Shown piece by piece: positions 1 to 6,877 of a DNA stretch of 7,246 nt. A program made the translations under genes and the position numbers. Every line of letters begins with the position of its first letter. Position 1 is the stretch's first letter. This stretch comes from Candidatus Binatia bacterium (GTDB lineage: Bacteria > Desulfobacterota_B > Binatia > UBA9968 > JAJDTQ01), in assembly GCA_022827045.1 (NCBI GenBank), contig JAJDTQ010000219.1, positions 1-7,246 on the forward strand. The letters are read 5' to 3'. Under the pieces are notes generated by a model. That model made no database searches and was not told the DNA's origin. It worked only from the letters and a program-made list of their open reading frames with translations.

Positions 1-630
1 GCCGAGAACCCGCAGCTCAACTTCTCGGGCGGCCGGGACATCGAGATCATGGGAGAACACGGCGTGTCCATCTCCCACTGCCCGGTCAACATCGCGCGCC
101 GGGGACGCTGCCTCGATTCCTGGGAGAAGTACCGCAAGGCCGGCGTCAACATCTCCCTGGGAAGCGACACCTATCCGCGGGACTTCATGATGCAGATGCG
201 CATCGCGTCCTACTTCGGCAAGGTCATCGGCCACAACCTGCGCGCGGCCAGCGCCGCCGAGGTGTTCGAGGCCGCCACCCTGGGGGGCGCACGGGCGCTG
301 GGGCGGGACGACCTGGGGCGGCTGGCGCCGGGCGCCCGAGCCGACATCATGATCGTCGACCTTTCGGGCCGCGGCTCCCTCCGGTACGGGCCGGTGCGCG
401 ATCCCATCAAGGCCCTGGTGGAGTGCGGCATCGGCGACGACGTCCGGACGGTCATCGTCGACGGCGAGGTGCGCGTGGAGGAGGGGCGGGTCGACGGTGT
501 GGACATCGAGGCCCTGCGAACGCAGGCGCAGGAGGCGGCGGAGTCGGCTTGGGATCACCTCCAGGACTGGGACGCCCTGGGCCGGACCGCGGATGAAATG
601 AGCCCCTGGTCCTTCCCGCTGATGAAGTGA
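1..630 (+). CDS. Metal-dependent amidohydrolase, C-terminal part (5' end outside window)
   Basis: The reading frame is open from base 1 and ends at TGA 628-630, giving the last 209 residues. A Met codon at 49 is internal, because homologous-looking sequence continues before it. The fragment fits the C-terminal half of the TrzA/SsnA/MtaD/cytosine-deaminase-like amidohydrolases. It shows an SHCP motif (His at visible residue 26), GVNISLGSD with the probable metal-ligand Asp at visible residue 56, the helix AATLGGARALG, and the closing beta-sandwich signature GxLAPGARADIMIVD followed by a VxVDGEVRVEEGR strand. Such enzymes hydrolyse C-N (or C-Cl) bonds in amines, guanidines, purines or triazines in the cytoplasm; the substrate cannot be told from this part. 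The last about 50 residues form a tail ending in GRTADEMSPWSFPL. The HxH metal motif lies upstream of the window. The gene is convergent with the transporter gene and has no evident functional link to the aromatic cluster. Confidence 0.88.
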   Translation, partial: AENPQLNFSGGRDIEIMGEHGVSISHCPVNIARRGRCLDSWEKYRKAGVNISLGSDTYPRDFMMQMRIASYFGKVIGHNLRAASAAEVFEAATLGGARALGRDDLGRLAPGARADIMIVDLSGRGSLRYGPVRDPIKALVECGIGDDVRTVIVDGEVRVEEGRVDGVDIEALRTQAQEAAESAWDHLQDWDALGRTADEMSPWSFPLMK

Positions 631-670
631 ACCGACCCGCCAAGCGACCCACTATTCCCCCGCAAACCAT

Positions 671-773
671 CCCTCCTCCCTCCGGGAGAGGGTGCTCGAA
701 GGGCGGGCGAGGGGCCCCAAGCAGCGTGCCCATCGGCCCTCACCCCGACCCTTTCCCAGAGGGAGAGGGGGCT
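671..773. repeat. GC-rich imperfect inverted repeat (REP/MITE-like) between convergent genes
   Basis: Two purine/pyrimidine-skewed arms face each other. The left arm (about 671-714) reads CCCTCCTCCCTCCGGGAGAG followed by GGTGC; the reverse complement of the right arm (about 733-772) begins CCCCTCTCCCTCTGGGAAAG followed by GGTCGGGGTGAGGG. Each arm also folds on itself: CTCCC/GGGAG at 676-688, and CCCTTTCCC-AGA-GGGAGAGGG at 749-769. Repeats with this CCCTCTCCCTC-GGGAGAGGG look are common as dispersed intergenic elements in GC-rich proteobacterial genomes (recall, not a search). It has no coding capacity of its own and no visible target-site duplication. Lying between two converging genes, it could act as a bidirectional transcription barrier, but there is no U-tract of a classical terminator. 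Confidence 0.7.
749..769. terminator. Strong GC hairpin downstream of the transporter gene (possible terminator)
   Basis: CCCTTTCCC (749-757), loop AGA, GGGAGAGGG (761-769) forms a nine-pair stem with one G-T wobble. It begins 27 nt past the stop of the minus-strand transporter gene and 118 nt past the amidohydrolase stop. No run of T follows on either strand, so termination would be weak or factor-assisted. It is also the right half of the inverted-repeat element at 671-773, so its presence may reflect that element rather than a dedicated terminator. Confidence 0.4.
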
Positions 774-796
774 GGTTCGACTATTTCGCGAAGTGC

Positions 797-1672
797 TCAA
801 CCGGCGCGTGGCTGCAGCACGATGCCGCCGACGATCAGCGCCAGCCCCGCCACGGTGCTGGTGTAGATCGGTTCTCCCACCACCAGCGCGATTGCCAGCA
901 GCGAGAGGAACGGCGTCAGGTAGATCAGTTGCCCCACCTGCGCGGTGGTGCGCGAGAGCCGGAGCGCCCGGAGCCAGGCGACGAACGCGATGCCCATCTC
1001 GAACGTGCCGATGTACAAGGCTCCGGCGACTCCCGGGAGGCTCGGCGTCTCCAGGGAACCCGAGAGCCAAAGGTAGCTCCCCGAGAAAACGCATCCAAAC
1101 CCGAAGTTGGCCAGCAGGCGCGTCACCGGGTCACGGCGGTCCTTGACCCCGTAGATCCAGTAGAGCGCCCATATCAGCGTGCTCCCCAGCGCCAGCGCCA
1201 CTCCCAACGGATTGGCCAGGTCCAGCCCCAGCGGGTCTCCGCGAGTCGCGATGACGACCACCCCGGCAAAGCTGATGGCCATCGCCACGAGAGCGCGTGC
1301 GCTGATGGGCTGCTTGAGCAGGAGGATAGAGAACAGCGCCAGCACCACGGGCCAGGCGAAGTTCAGCGTCAGAGCCTCCTGGGCGGGCAGGAGATCGTAG
1401 GCTCTGAACAGCACGATGTAGTAGAGAAAGGGGTTCAGCAAGCCCAGGGCAAGGGATCTGCGCAGATCGCCGGCATCCCAGCCCCGGAGCTCTTGGAGGC
1501 GCCCGGTGGCGAGCGTGATGCACAGCAGGACGACGACGGACACGAGGGAGGAGTAGAACACCAGCGTGTCGGCGCTGACGTGCCGCAGGGAGAGCTTGAA
1601 CGCCGTCGCCACGGTGGACCAGAACAGCACCGCGGCGGCGGCGTAGAGATAGGCCTTGGTCTGGTTTCGCAT
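797..1672 (-). CDS. EamA/DMT-family transporter, ten predicted membrane helices
   Basis: The 291-residue protein starts at ATG (complement of 1670-1672) and ends at TGA (complement of 797-799). It is almost entirely hydrophobic and has the two-fold internal repeat of EamA proteins: one half at residues about 8-143, the other about 155-287. Clear membrane segments include residues 8-27, 37-56, 73-93, 103-119, 126-143, 155-176, 190-204, 215-236, 249-266 and 270-287. The family hallmark that ends each half is visible: PVVLALFSILLLKQPIS (108-124) and PFLSLLAIALVVGEP (254-268). The length is typical (about 290-300). DMT proteins are inner-membrane exporters or exchangers of small metabolites and amino acids; the substrate cannot be read from sequence. 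The gene is divergent from pheA across a 152-nt spacer, so an aromatic amino acid export role like that of YddG is possible but unproven. A weak GGAAG lies upstream of the ATG. Confidence 0.9.
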   Translation of the reverse strand: MRNQTKAYLYAAAAVLFWSTVATAFKLSLRHVSADTLVFYSSLVSVVVLLCITLATGRLQELRGWDAGDLRRSLALGLLNPFLYYIVLFRAYDLLPAQEALTLNFAWPVVLALFSILLLKQPISARALVAMAISFAGVVVIATRGDPLGLDLANPLGVALALGSTLIWALYWIYGVKDRRDPVTRLLANFGFGCVFSGSYLWLSGSLETPSLPGVAGALYIGTFEMGIAFVAWLRALRLSRTTAQVGQLIYLTPFLSLLAIALVVGEPIYTSTVAGLALIVGGIVLQPRAG

Positions 1673-1681
1673 CGGGAGCTT

Positions 1682-1710
1682 CCGGGAACGCTAACACGAT
1701 TTCGTTCCGG
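1682..1710. promoter_or_regulatory. Inverted repeat in the divergent spacer (possible operator or 5' UTR hairpin)
   Basis: CCGGGAACG (1682-1690) faces CGTTCCGG (1703-1710) across a 12-nt loop; the pairing is complete except for one bulged base. A further CGTTCCC occurs at 1785-1791, close to the pheA side. The first inverted repeat lies 10-38 nt upstream of the transporter start codon, so it would sit in that gene's leader or promoter. A regulator site serving both divergent genes is conceivable; chance is not excluded in such GC-rich DNA. Confidence 0.3.
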
Positions 1711-1758
1711 CATCGACGCCGCCCCCGGCCACGAACAAAAACCTGTGGTGGCGCGTAG

Positions 1759-1787
1759 TTGCAATTGTCCGGGAGTTCGGCTAACGT
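1759..1787 (+). promoter_or_regulatory. Candidate weak sigma-70-type promoter for the aromatic operon
   Basis: TTGCAA (1759-1764, four of six to TTGACA) is followed after 17 nt by TAACGT (1782-1787, three of six to TATAAT). It lies about 40 nt upstream of the pheA TTG start, in the more AT-rich part of the divergent spacer. I see no leader peptide rich in Phe codons and no convincing attenuator between it and pheA. The match is poor and is offered only as the best candidate. Confidence 0.28.
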
Positions 1788-1814
1788 TCCCAGTCGGTCG
1801 CAATCCTTCCCCTC

Positions 1815-1818
1815 GAGG
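1815..1818 (+). promoter_or_regulatory. Shine-Dalgarno that fixes the pheA TTG start
   Basis: GAGG ends 6 nt before TTG 1825-1827. The frame stays open upstream to another TTG at 1759, but no comparable site precedes that one and the extra residues show no conserved character. With the 1825 start, the chorismate mutase residues Arg11, Arg28 and Lys39 fall at the same numbers as in the E. coli P-protein. Confidence 0.65.
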
Positions 1819-1824
1819 TTTTCA

Positions 1825-2901
1825 TTGAGCCGTAGAGAATCGGTAGATGCCCTCCGAAAAAAGATCGATCAAGTTGATTCCAGGATTGTAGCGCTTCTCA
1901 ACGAGAGAGCATCCCTTGCCCTGAAGATAGGGGATCAAAAGAGTCTCACGGGAAGACCCGTCTACGTTGCCAGCCGCGAGCGGGCCGTCTACCAGCAGGT
2001 ATCCGACGCCAACGGCGGGCCGTTGTCGGCGGCGTCCATTCGCGCCGTCTACCGCGAGGTCCTTTCGGCCTGCCGGGGAGTCGAGGCCGAGATGAAGGTG
2101 GCCTTCTTCGGCCCCGAGGCGACCTTCACCCACATGGCCGCGCAACGGCACTTCGGCAGCACCGTGCGCTATTTCCCCGAGCCCACCATCGACGACGTCT
2201 TTCGAGAGGTGAGCGCGCGCAACGTGGACTACGGCGTGGTGCCCGTGGAAAACTCCACCGAAGGGGTGGTGGCCCACACCCTGGATCTGCTGCAGGGCTC
2301 GGATGTCCAGATCTGCGGCGAGGCCAGCATCGACATCGAACTGTGCCTGCTGTCCCGGTCAGGACGGGCCAAGGACGTACGGCGCATCCTTTCCCACCCT
2401 CACGCCCTGGGTCAGTGCCGGAAGTGGGTCGCCGCGCACTATTCCGACGCCGTGATCGAGGAAGTGGCGAGCACCGCGCAGGCCGCCAAGGAGGCGCGTT
2501 CGGACCGGGCCGCGGCGGCGGTCTCCAGCCGGCTGGCGGGCGAAGTCTACGGGCTCAGGATCGTGCAGGCCAACATCGCCGACAACCACGACAACATCAC
2601 GCGCTTTTTCGTCATCGGCGACGATGCGCCGGCGCCCACCGGCGAGGACAAGACCAGCATCGTTTTTGCCGCCAAGGACCGCGTGGGCGTGCTCCACGAC
2701 CTGCTGGCGCCCTTCGCGAAACACGGCATCAACCTCACCAAGATCGAGTCGCGGCCTTCGCGTCAGAAGGCTTGGGAGTATGTCTTCTTCATCGACTTCA
2801 GAGGTCATCAACAACAGCCCCGAGTGAAGCGCGCGCTGGACCAGCTCGCCAAGAGCTGCGTCTTCCTGAAGGTCCTCGGGTCCTATCCCAGCAGCCTATG
2901 A
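1825..2901 (+). CDS. pheA: Bifunctional chorismate mutase / prephenate dehydratase (P-protein)
   Basis: The 358-residue protein makes prephenate from chorismate and then phenylpyruvate, committing carbon to phenylalanine. Three domains are visible. An AroQ-type chorismate mutase (about 1-88) carries Arg11, Arg28, Lys39, Arg51 and Glu52, which match the E. coli active-site positions. The prephenate dehydratase (about 90-272) starts at MKVAFFGPEATFTH and contains VPVENSTEG and the catalytic TRF at 259-261 in NITRFFVIG. The C-terminal ACT domain (about 276-358) has GVLHDLL (288-294) and ESRP (308-311), the phenylalanine-binding motifs, so allosteric inhibition by Phe is expected. The length is normal for the family. 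The start is TTG 1825 with GAGG six nt upstream. The TGA overlaps the next gene's ATG by 4 nt (ATGA), implying coupled translation. The first about 45 codons are clearly poorer in G+C than the rest of the gene. Confidence 0.97.
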   Translation: MSRRESVDALRKKIDQVDSRIVALLNERASLALKIGDQKSLTGRPVYVASRERAVYQQVSDANGGPLSAASIRAVYREVLSACRGVEAEMKVAFFGPEATFTHMAAQRHFGSTVRYFPEPTIDDVFREVSARNVDYGVVPVENSTEGVVAHTLDLLQGSDVQICGEASIDIELCLLSRSGRAKDVRRILSHPHALGQCRKWVAAHYSDAVIEEVASTAQAAKEARSDRAAAAVSSRLAGEVYGLRIVQANIADNHDNITRFFVIGDDAPAPTGEDKTSIVFAAKDRVGVLHDLLAPFAKHGINLTKIESRPSRQKAWEYVFFIDFRGHQQQPRVKRALDQLAKSCVFLKVLGSYPSSL

Positions 2902-4001
2902 GCATCGTAGACCAGGTCCCGGAATACATTCGCCGCATCGTCCCGTACGTTCCCGGCAAGCCCATCGACGAGGTGGAGCGGGAATACGGCATCGAGGGGT
3001 CGGCCAAGCTGGCCTCCAACGAGAACCCCCTGGGCCCCTCTCCCAAGGCCGTGGCCGCCTTGCGGGAGCGGCTGGAGGAACTCCATCTCTACCCGGACGG
3101 GGGCTGTTTCCACCTCCGCCAAGCGCTGGCGGCCAAGCTGGAGGTCGACCCCGAACGGCTGGTCTTCGGCAACGGCTCCAACGAACTCATCGAGCTGGCG
3201 GTGCGCACCTTCCTGCGGCCGGGAGACGAGGCCCTGCTGTCCCAGGGCACCTTCGTGGCCTATCCGCTCTCGCTCAACGCCATGGGCGCCGTGATGCGGA
3301 CGGTGCCGCTCAAGGACTACGGCTATGACCTCGAAGCCATGGCCGGGGCGTTGACCCCGAAAACGCGTTGCGTCTTCCTGGCCAACCCCAACAACCCCAC
3401 GGGCACGATCTACCGGCGGCCGGAGTGGGAAGCCTTCCTGGAGCGGGTGGGGCCGGACGTGCTGGTGGTGGCGGACGAGGCGTACTTCGAGTACGCCACC
3501 GATCCGGACTACCCCGATTCCCTCGACGATCAGCGGGACGACCGGGCTGTCCTGACCCTCAGGACCTTTTCCAAGGTCTACGGCCTCGCGGGCCTGCGGG
3601 TCGGCTACGGCATCGCCCACCCGGACATCGTCGCCATGATGAACCAGGTGCGGGAACCGTTCAACGTCAATGCCGCCGCCCAGTGGGCGGCCACGGCCGC
3701 GGTGCACGACACCGAACACCTGCGCCGCAGCGTGGAGGTCAACAGCCAGGGTCTGGCATTCGTCGGCGAGCGTCTTACGGCCCTGGGAGTCCAGTGGGTC
3801 CCGAGCCAGGCCAACTTCATCCTGGTGCGAGTCGGACCGGTGGCCGGCGTCTTCGAAGCGATGCTGCGCCGGGGGGTCATCGTACGGCCCGTGGGCCCGG
3901 AGTTTCCCGAGCACGTGCGGGTGACCGTGGGGACCCCGGACGAGAACCGCAGGTTCCTGGACTGTCTGGAACGAATTCTTGAAGGAGGCGCCGCCGGCTG
4001 A
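2898..4001 (+). CDS. hisC: HisC-family PLP aminotransferase, probably an aromatic aminotransferase
   Basis: This 367-residue fold-type I aminotransferase belongs to the histidinol-phosphate transaminase family. It shows LASNENPLGPSP (SNENP 40-44), the NPNNPTG motif (163-169), VADEAYFEY with PLP-contacting Asp193 and Tyr196, the Schiff-base lysine Lys226 in TFSKVYGLAGLRVGYG, Arg234, and a C-terminal substrate-carboxylate Arg341 in VRVTVGTPDEN. The ATG overlaps the pheA stop by 4 nt, and there is no good Shine-Dalgarno, so it probably depends on translation of pheA. Its place between pheA and tyrA, with no his genes nearby, matches the 'hisHb/hisC2' paralogue of aromatic supraoperons, which transaminates phenylpyruvate and 4-hydroxyphenylpyruvate (or prephenate). 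Whether it also serves histidine synthesis cannot be seen here. The family assignment is secure; substrate choice is inferred from context. Confidence 0.93.
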   Translation: MSIVDQVPEYIRRIVPYVPGKPIDEVEREYGIEGSAKLASNENPLGPSPKAVAALRERLEELHLYPDGGCFHLRQALAAKLEVDPERLVFGNGSNELIELAVRTFLRPGDEALLSQGTFVAYPLSLNAMGAVMRTVPLKDYGYDLEAMAGALTPKTRCVFLANPNNPTGTIYRRPEWEAFLERVGPDVLVVADEAYFEYATDPDYPDSLDDQRDDRAVLTLRTFSKVYGLAGLRVGYGIAHPDIVAMMNQVREPFNVNAAAQWAATAAVHDTEHLRRSVEVNSQGLAFVGERLTALGVQWVPSQANFILVRVGPVAGVFEAMLRRGVIVRPVGPEFPEHVRVTVGTPDENRRFLDCLERILEGGAAG

Positions 4002-4855
4002 TGTTTCGGACCATGGTGATCGCGGGCGTCGGGCTCATCGGCGGCTCCCTGGCGCTGGCCGCGAGGGAGCGGGGGTTGGTGGAACGGGTCGTGGGATACG
4101 GCCGCAACGAGACGACGCTGCGCCGGGGCAAGCGGATCGGCATCCTCGACCGCTACTTCCTGGATGCCGGCGACTTTCCCGAGGACACCGACTTCCTGGT
4201 GCTGGCCACGCCGGTCAGCGCCATCGCCCCCCTGACGCGGTCTTTTCTGCCGCGCCTGCACCGGAGATGCCTCATCAGCGATGTCGGCAGCGTCAAGCGC
4301 CGGGTGGTGGCGGACATGGACCGGCTGTTGAAAGCGGGACCGCCGTTCGTGGGCGCCCATCCCATTGCCGGCAGCGATCAGTGGGGGCCCGATGCGGCGA
4401 GGGCCGACCTGTTCGTCCGCCGCCGTTGCATCATCACCCCCACCGCGAAGAGCGCCCCTGCCGCCGTGAAGAAGCTGCGGACGTTCTGGCGCCGGGTGGG
4501 AGCCAAGGTCGAGACCATGGACGCCGCGGTCCACGACCGGGTCCTGGGCGTTGTCAGCCATCTTCCCCACGTCGCGGCTTCCGCGCTGGTGAACGCCCTG
4601 GAGCGCACCAGGGTGGGTTCGCTCGACCTAGCCGAATACTGCGGCTCGGGATTCAGGGACACGACGCGCATCGCGGCCGGCCGGCCGGAACTGTGGCGAG
4701 ACATCTGCCTGCTCAATCGCGAGGCGGTGCTGAAGGGCCTCCGGGAATACGCCCGGGGCATCGAGCGCTTCGCGGAGTACGTGCGCCGGAACGACGGACC
4801 GGGGCTGGAACGGGAGTTCGAGCGGGCGTTGGCCACCCGGAAGAGGATCACGTAG
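4001..4855 (+). CDS. tyrA: Prephenate (or arogenate) dehydrogenase, TyrA
   Basis: The 284-residue NAD(P)-dependent enzyme oxidatively decarboxylates prephenate to 4-hydroxyphenylpyruvate, or arogenate to tyrosine. An N-terminal Rossmann fold has GVGLIGGS (GxGxxG at 9-14), a LVLATPVSAI strand and ISDVGSVK (92-99). The catalytic His120 is in GAHPIAGSDQWG, followed by HLPH (187-190) and GFRDTTRIAAGRPELWRDI, which carry the substrate-binding His and Arg. The residue six past the catalytic His is Asp126, where homologues usually have Glu. There is no ACT or REC tail and no fusion to chorismate mutase or AroA, so it is the minimal form. The ATG overlaps the hisC TGA by one base (TGATG), with GGAGG at 3984-3988, 12 nt upstream. 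Residue 31 onward gives VVGYGRNETTLRRG: the position after beta-2 is not a clear acidic NAD selector, so cofactor preference is open. Confidence 0.95.
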   Translation: MFRTMVIAGVGLIGGSLALAARERGLVERVVGYGRNETTLRRGKRIGILDRYFLDAGDFPEDTDFLVLATPVSAIAPLTRSFLPRLHRRCLISDVGSVKRRVVADMDRLLKAGPPFVGAHPIAGSDQWGPDAARADLFVRRRCIITPTAKSAPAAVKKLRTFWRRVGAKVETMDAAVHDRVLGVVSHLPHVAASALVNALERTRVGSLDLAEYCGSGFRDTTRIAAGRPELWRDICLLNREAVLKGLREYARGIERFAEYVRRNDGPGLEREFERALATRKRIT

Positions 4856-4858
4856 GAG
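4854..4858 (+). promoter_or_regulatory. Shine-Dalgarno for aroA, overlapping the tyrA stop codon
   Basis: AGGAG begins inside the tyrA TAG (4853-4855) and ends 7 nt before the aroA ATG at 4866. The good spacing supports that start and termination-reinitiation coupling of tyrA and aroA. Confidence 0.75.
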
Positions 4859-4865
4859 TTCGCGG

Positions 4866-6146
4866 ATGACCGTCAGGGTCGAACAGGTGGTGCGTCCCCT
4901 GAGAGGCGAGCTGGAGGTTCCGGGAGACAAGTCCATCGCGCATCGCGCGGTCATCATGGGGGCGGTGGCATCAGGCGAGACCCGCATCGAAAACATGTCC
5001 CGCGGGGCCGACAACTCGAGCACGGTGGCCGCGTTCAGGCGCATGGGGGTGACCTTCCGCCGCGAGGGCGGCACCCTGTGCATCGAGGGTAGCGGGTGGG
5101 ACGGACTGCAGGCGCCGCGGGAAACCATCGACTGCGGCAATTCCGGGACCACCATGCGGTTGCTGGCGGGACTCCTGGCGGGGCGGCCCTTCGACGCCAT
5201 CCTCGACGGCGACGATTCCCTCCGCACCCGTCCGATGAAACGGGTGATCGAGCCGCTGACGCGCATGGGAGGCCGGGTGGCCGGAAATGAGGGGCGCGCC
5301 CCCCTCGAGATTCACGGCCAACCGCTCCACGGAATCGACTACGCCTCGCCGGTGGCCAGCGCCCAGGTGAAGTCGGCGGTGCTGCTGGCGGGCCTCCAGG
5401 CACGGGGAGAGACCCGCGTCGAGGAACCGTACCGTTCCCGGGACCATACGGAGATCATGGCGCGGGGTTTCGGCGCCCTGGTGCAGCGCGACGGCCGGAC
5501 GGTGGCGGTCAAGGGCGGGCAGGAGCTTTTTGGGACACGGCTCAAGGTCCCGGGCGATGTTTCCTCTGCCGCGTTTATCGCCGTGGCTGCCGCCACCATA
5601 CCCGGATCGGACGTGTCCATCCTGGCGGTGGGCTGCAATCCCACGCGTACCGGGGTGATCGATGTCTTGCGGGCCATGGGCGCGGACATCGAGGTGACGC
5701 GTTCCTGGGAGGAGGCGGGTGAGCCGGTGGCCGACCTCCGCGTACGCGGCGGCGAGCTTCACGGGACCGAGGTCGATGCCGAGCTCGCGCCCCGCACCAT
5801 CGACGAGTATCCGGTGTTGTTCGTGGCCGCGGCGTTGGCCGGAGGGACCACGCTGTTTCGGGATGTCGGCGAGCTGCGCTTCAAGGAGTCGGACCGTATC
5901 GCCGCCATGACCGGCGAGCTCGCGAAGATGGGCGTGAGGACGGAAGTGCGCGGCGACGATGTGATGGTGGAGGGCGCCGGTGAACTCAAGAGCGCCGCGG
6001 TGGAAAGCCACGACGACCATCGCGTGGCCATGGCGCTGGCGGTTGCCGGTTTGTCGACGCCGGGCGGGATCTCGCTCTCGAACGAGGATTGTGTCAGGGT
6101 ATCGTTCCCCGGTTTTTTCGAAAGCCTAGGGAAAATCAGCAATTAA
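4866..6146 (+). CDS. aroA: 5-enolpyruvylshikimate-3-phosphate synthase, class II motif type
   Basis: The 426-residue enzyme transfers enolpyruvyl from PEP to shikimate-3-phosphate, the sixth shikimate-pathway step and the target of glyphosate. Visible motifs are GDKS (20-23, Lys22 for substrate/PEP), GNSGTTMRL (91-99), RPMKRV after the DGDDSLR stretch, SAQVK (165-169), RDHTE (192-196), NPTR (258-261), TIDEYP with catalytic Asp313, LRFKESDR with Glu341 and Arg344, and DDHR with His385 and Arg386. The four class II signatures (GDK-S/T, SAQxK, RxHxE, NxTR) are all present. Gly94 occupies the place of E. coli Gly96, so the Ala that makes the CP4 enzyme insensitive is absent; Leu99 replaces E. coli Pro101. 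The length and two-domain layout are normal. The ATG has AGGAG 7 nt upstream and sits 10 nt after tyrA, in a different frame. In many gammaproteobacteria these two are fused; here they are separate. Confidence 0.97.
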   Translation: MTVRVEQVVRPLRGELEVPGDKSIAHRAVIMGAVASGETRIENMSRGADNSSTVAAFRRMGVTFRREGGTLCIEGSGWDGLQAPRETIDCGNSGTTMRLLAGLLAGRPFDAILDGDDSLRTRPMKRVIEPLTRMGGRVAGNEGRAPLEIHGQPLHGIDYASPVASAQVKSAVLLAGLQARGETRVEEPYRSRDHTEIMARGFGALVQRDGRTVAVKGGQELFGTRLKVPGDVSSAAFIAVAAATIPGSDVSILAVGCNPTRTGVIDVLRAMGADIEVTRSWEEAGEPVADLRVRGGELHGTEVDAELAPRTIDEYPVLFVAAALAGGTTLFRDVGELRFKESDRIAAMTGELAKMGVRTEVRGDDVMVEGAGELKSAAVESHDDHRVAMALAVAGLSTPGGISLSNEDCVRVSFPGFFESLGKISN

Positions 6147-6163
6147 TGAGGTAAGGGCTCCAA

Positions 6164-6178
6164 GGCACCGGTTGTGCC
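6164..6178 (+). other. Small perfect hairpin in the aroA-cmk gap
   Basis: GGCAC (6164-6168), loop CGGTT, GTGCC (6174-6178) forms a five-pair stem in the 56-nt gap between aroA and cmk. No T-run follows, so it is not a classical terminator. It may stabilise the transcript or be chance. Confidence 0.25.
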
Positions 6179-6189
6179 CGCTGTCAAGT

Positions 6190-6193
6190 GAGG
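6190..6193 (+). promoter_or_regulatory. Shine-Dalgarno of cmk
   Basis: GAGG lies 9 nt before TTG 6203, and a second AGGA (6196-6199) lies 9 nt before GTG 6209. Both starts are in frame and both lack an ATG alternative; the difference is two residues before the Walker A strand. Confidence 0.55.
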
Positions 6194-6202
6194 ATAGGAT
6201 AG

Positions 6203-6873
<671 letters not shown>

Positions 6874-6877
<4 letters not shown>

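Noticed and set aside
1759..1824. Longer pheA start at TTG 1759 adding 22 residues
   Set aside because: No Shine-Dalgarno precedes it, the extra Ser/Arg-rich residues are not conserved-looking, and the 1825 start places chorismate mutase residues at the E. coli numbers.
1673..1824. Phe-codon leader peptide and attenuator before pheA
   Set aside because: I looked for a short frame rich in Phe codons followed by alternative hairpins and a T-run; none is present in the spacer.
692..1828. 378-codon open frame on the plus strand antisense to the transporter gene
   Set aside because: Its product is a Gln/Arg/Glu/Gly-rich low-complexity string with no family features, as expected from reading the reverse of a GC-rich membrane-protein gene. 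The minus-strand product shows clear EamA motifs.
2343..2897. Upstream extension of the hisC-like frame into pheA
   Set aside because: The extension is the +2 shadow of pheA, rich in Arg, Gly and Ala. The HisC family N-terminus (VPEYIRRIVPYVPGKP) begins right after ATG 2898.
2883..3914. 343-codon minus-strand open frame antisense to the hisC-like gene
   Set aside because: It is rich in His, Gly, Arg and Val with no recognisable motif. It mirrors the codon positions of a well-supported gene on the plus strand.
4971..6020. 349-codon minus-strand open frame antisense to aroA
   Set aside because: Same reason: a GC-rich shadow. The plus-strand frame has every EPSP synthase motif.
6147..6202. Rho-independent terminator between aroA and cmk
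   Set aside because: The only hairpin (6164-6178) has five pairs and no T-tract. The downstream genes are close and co-directional, so read-through is expected.
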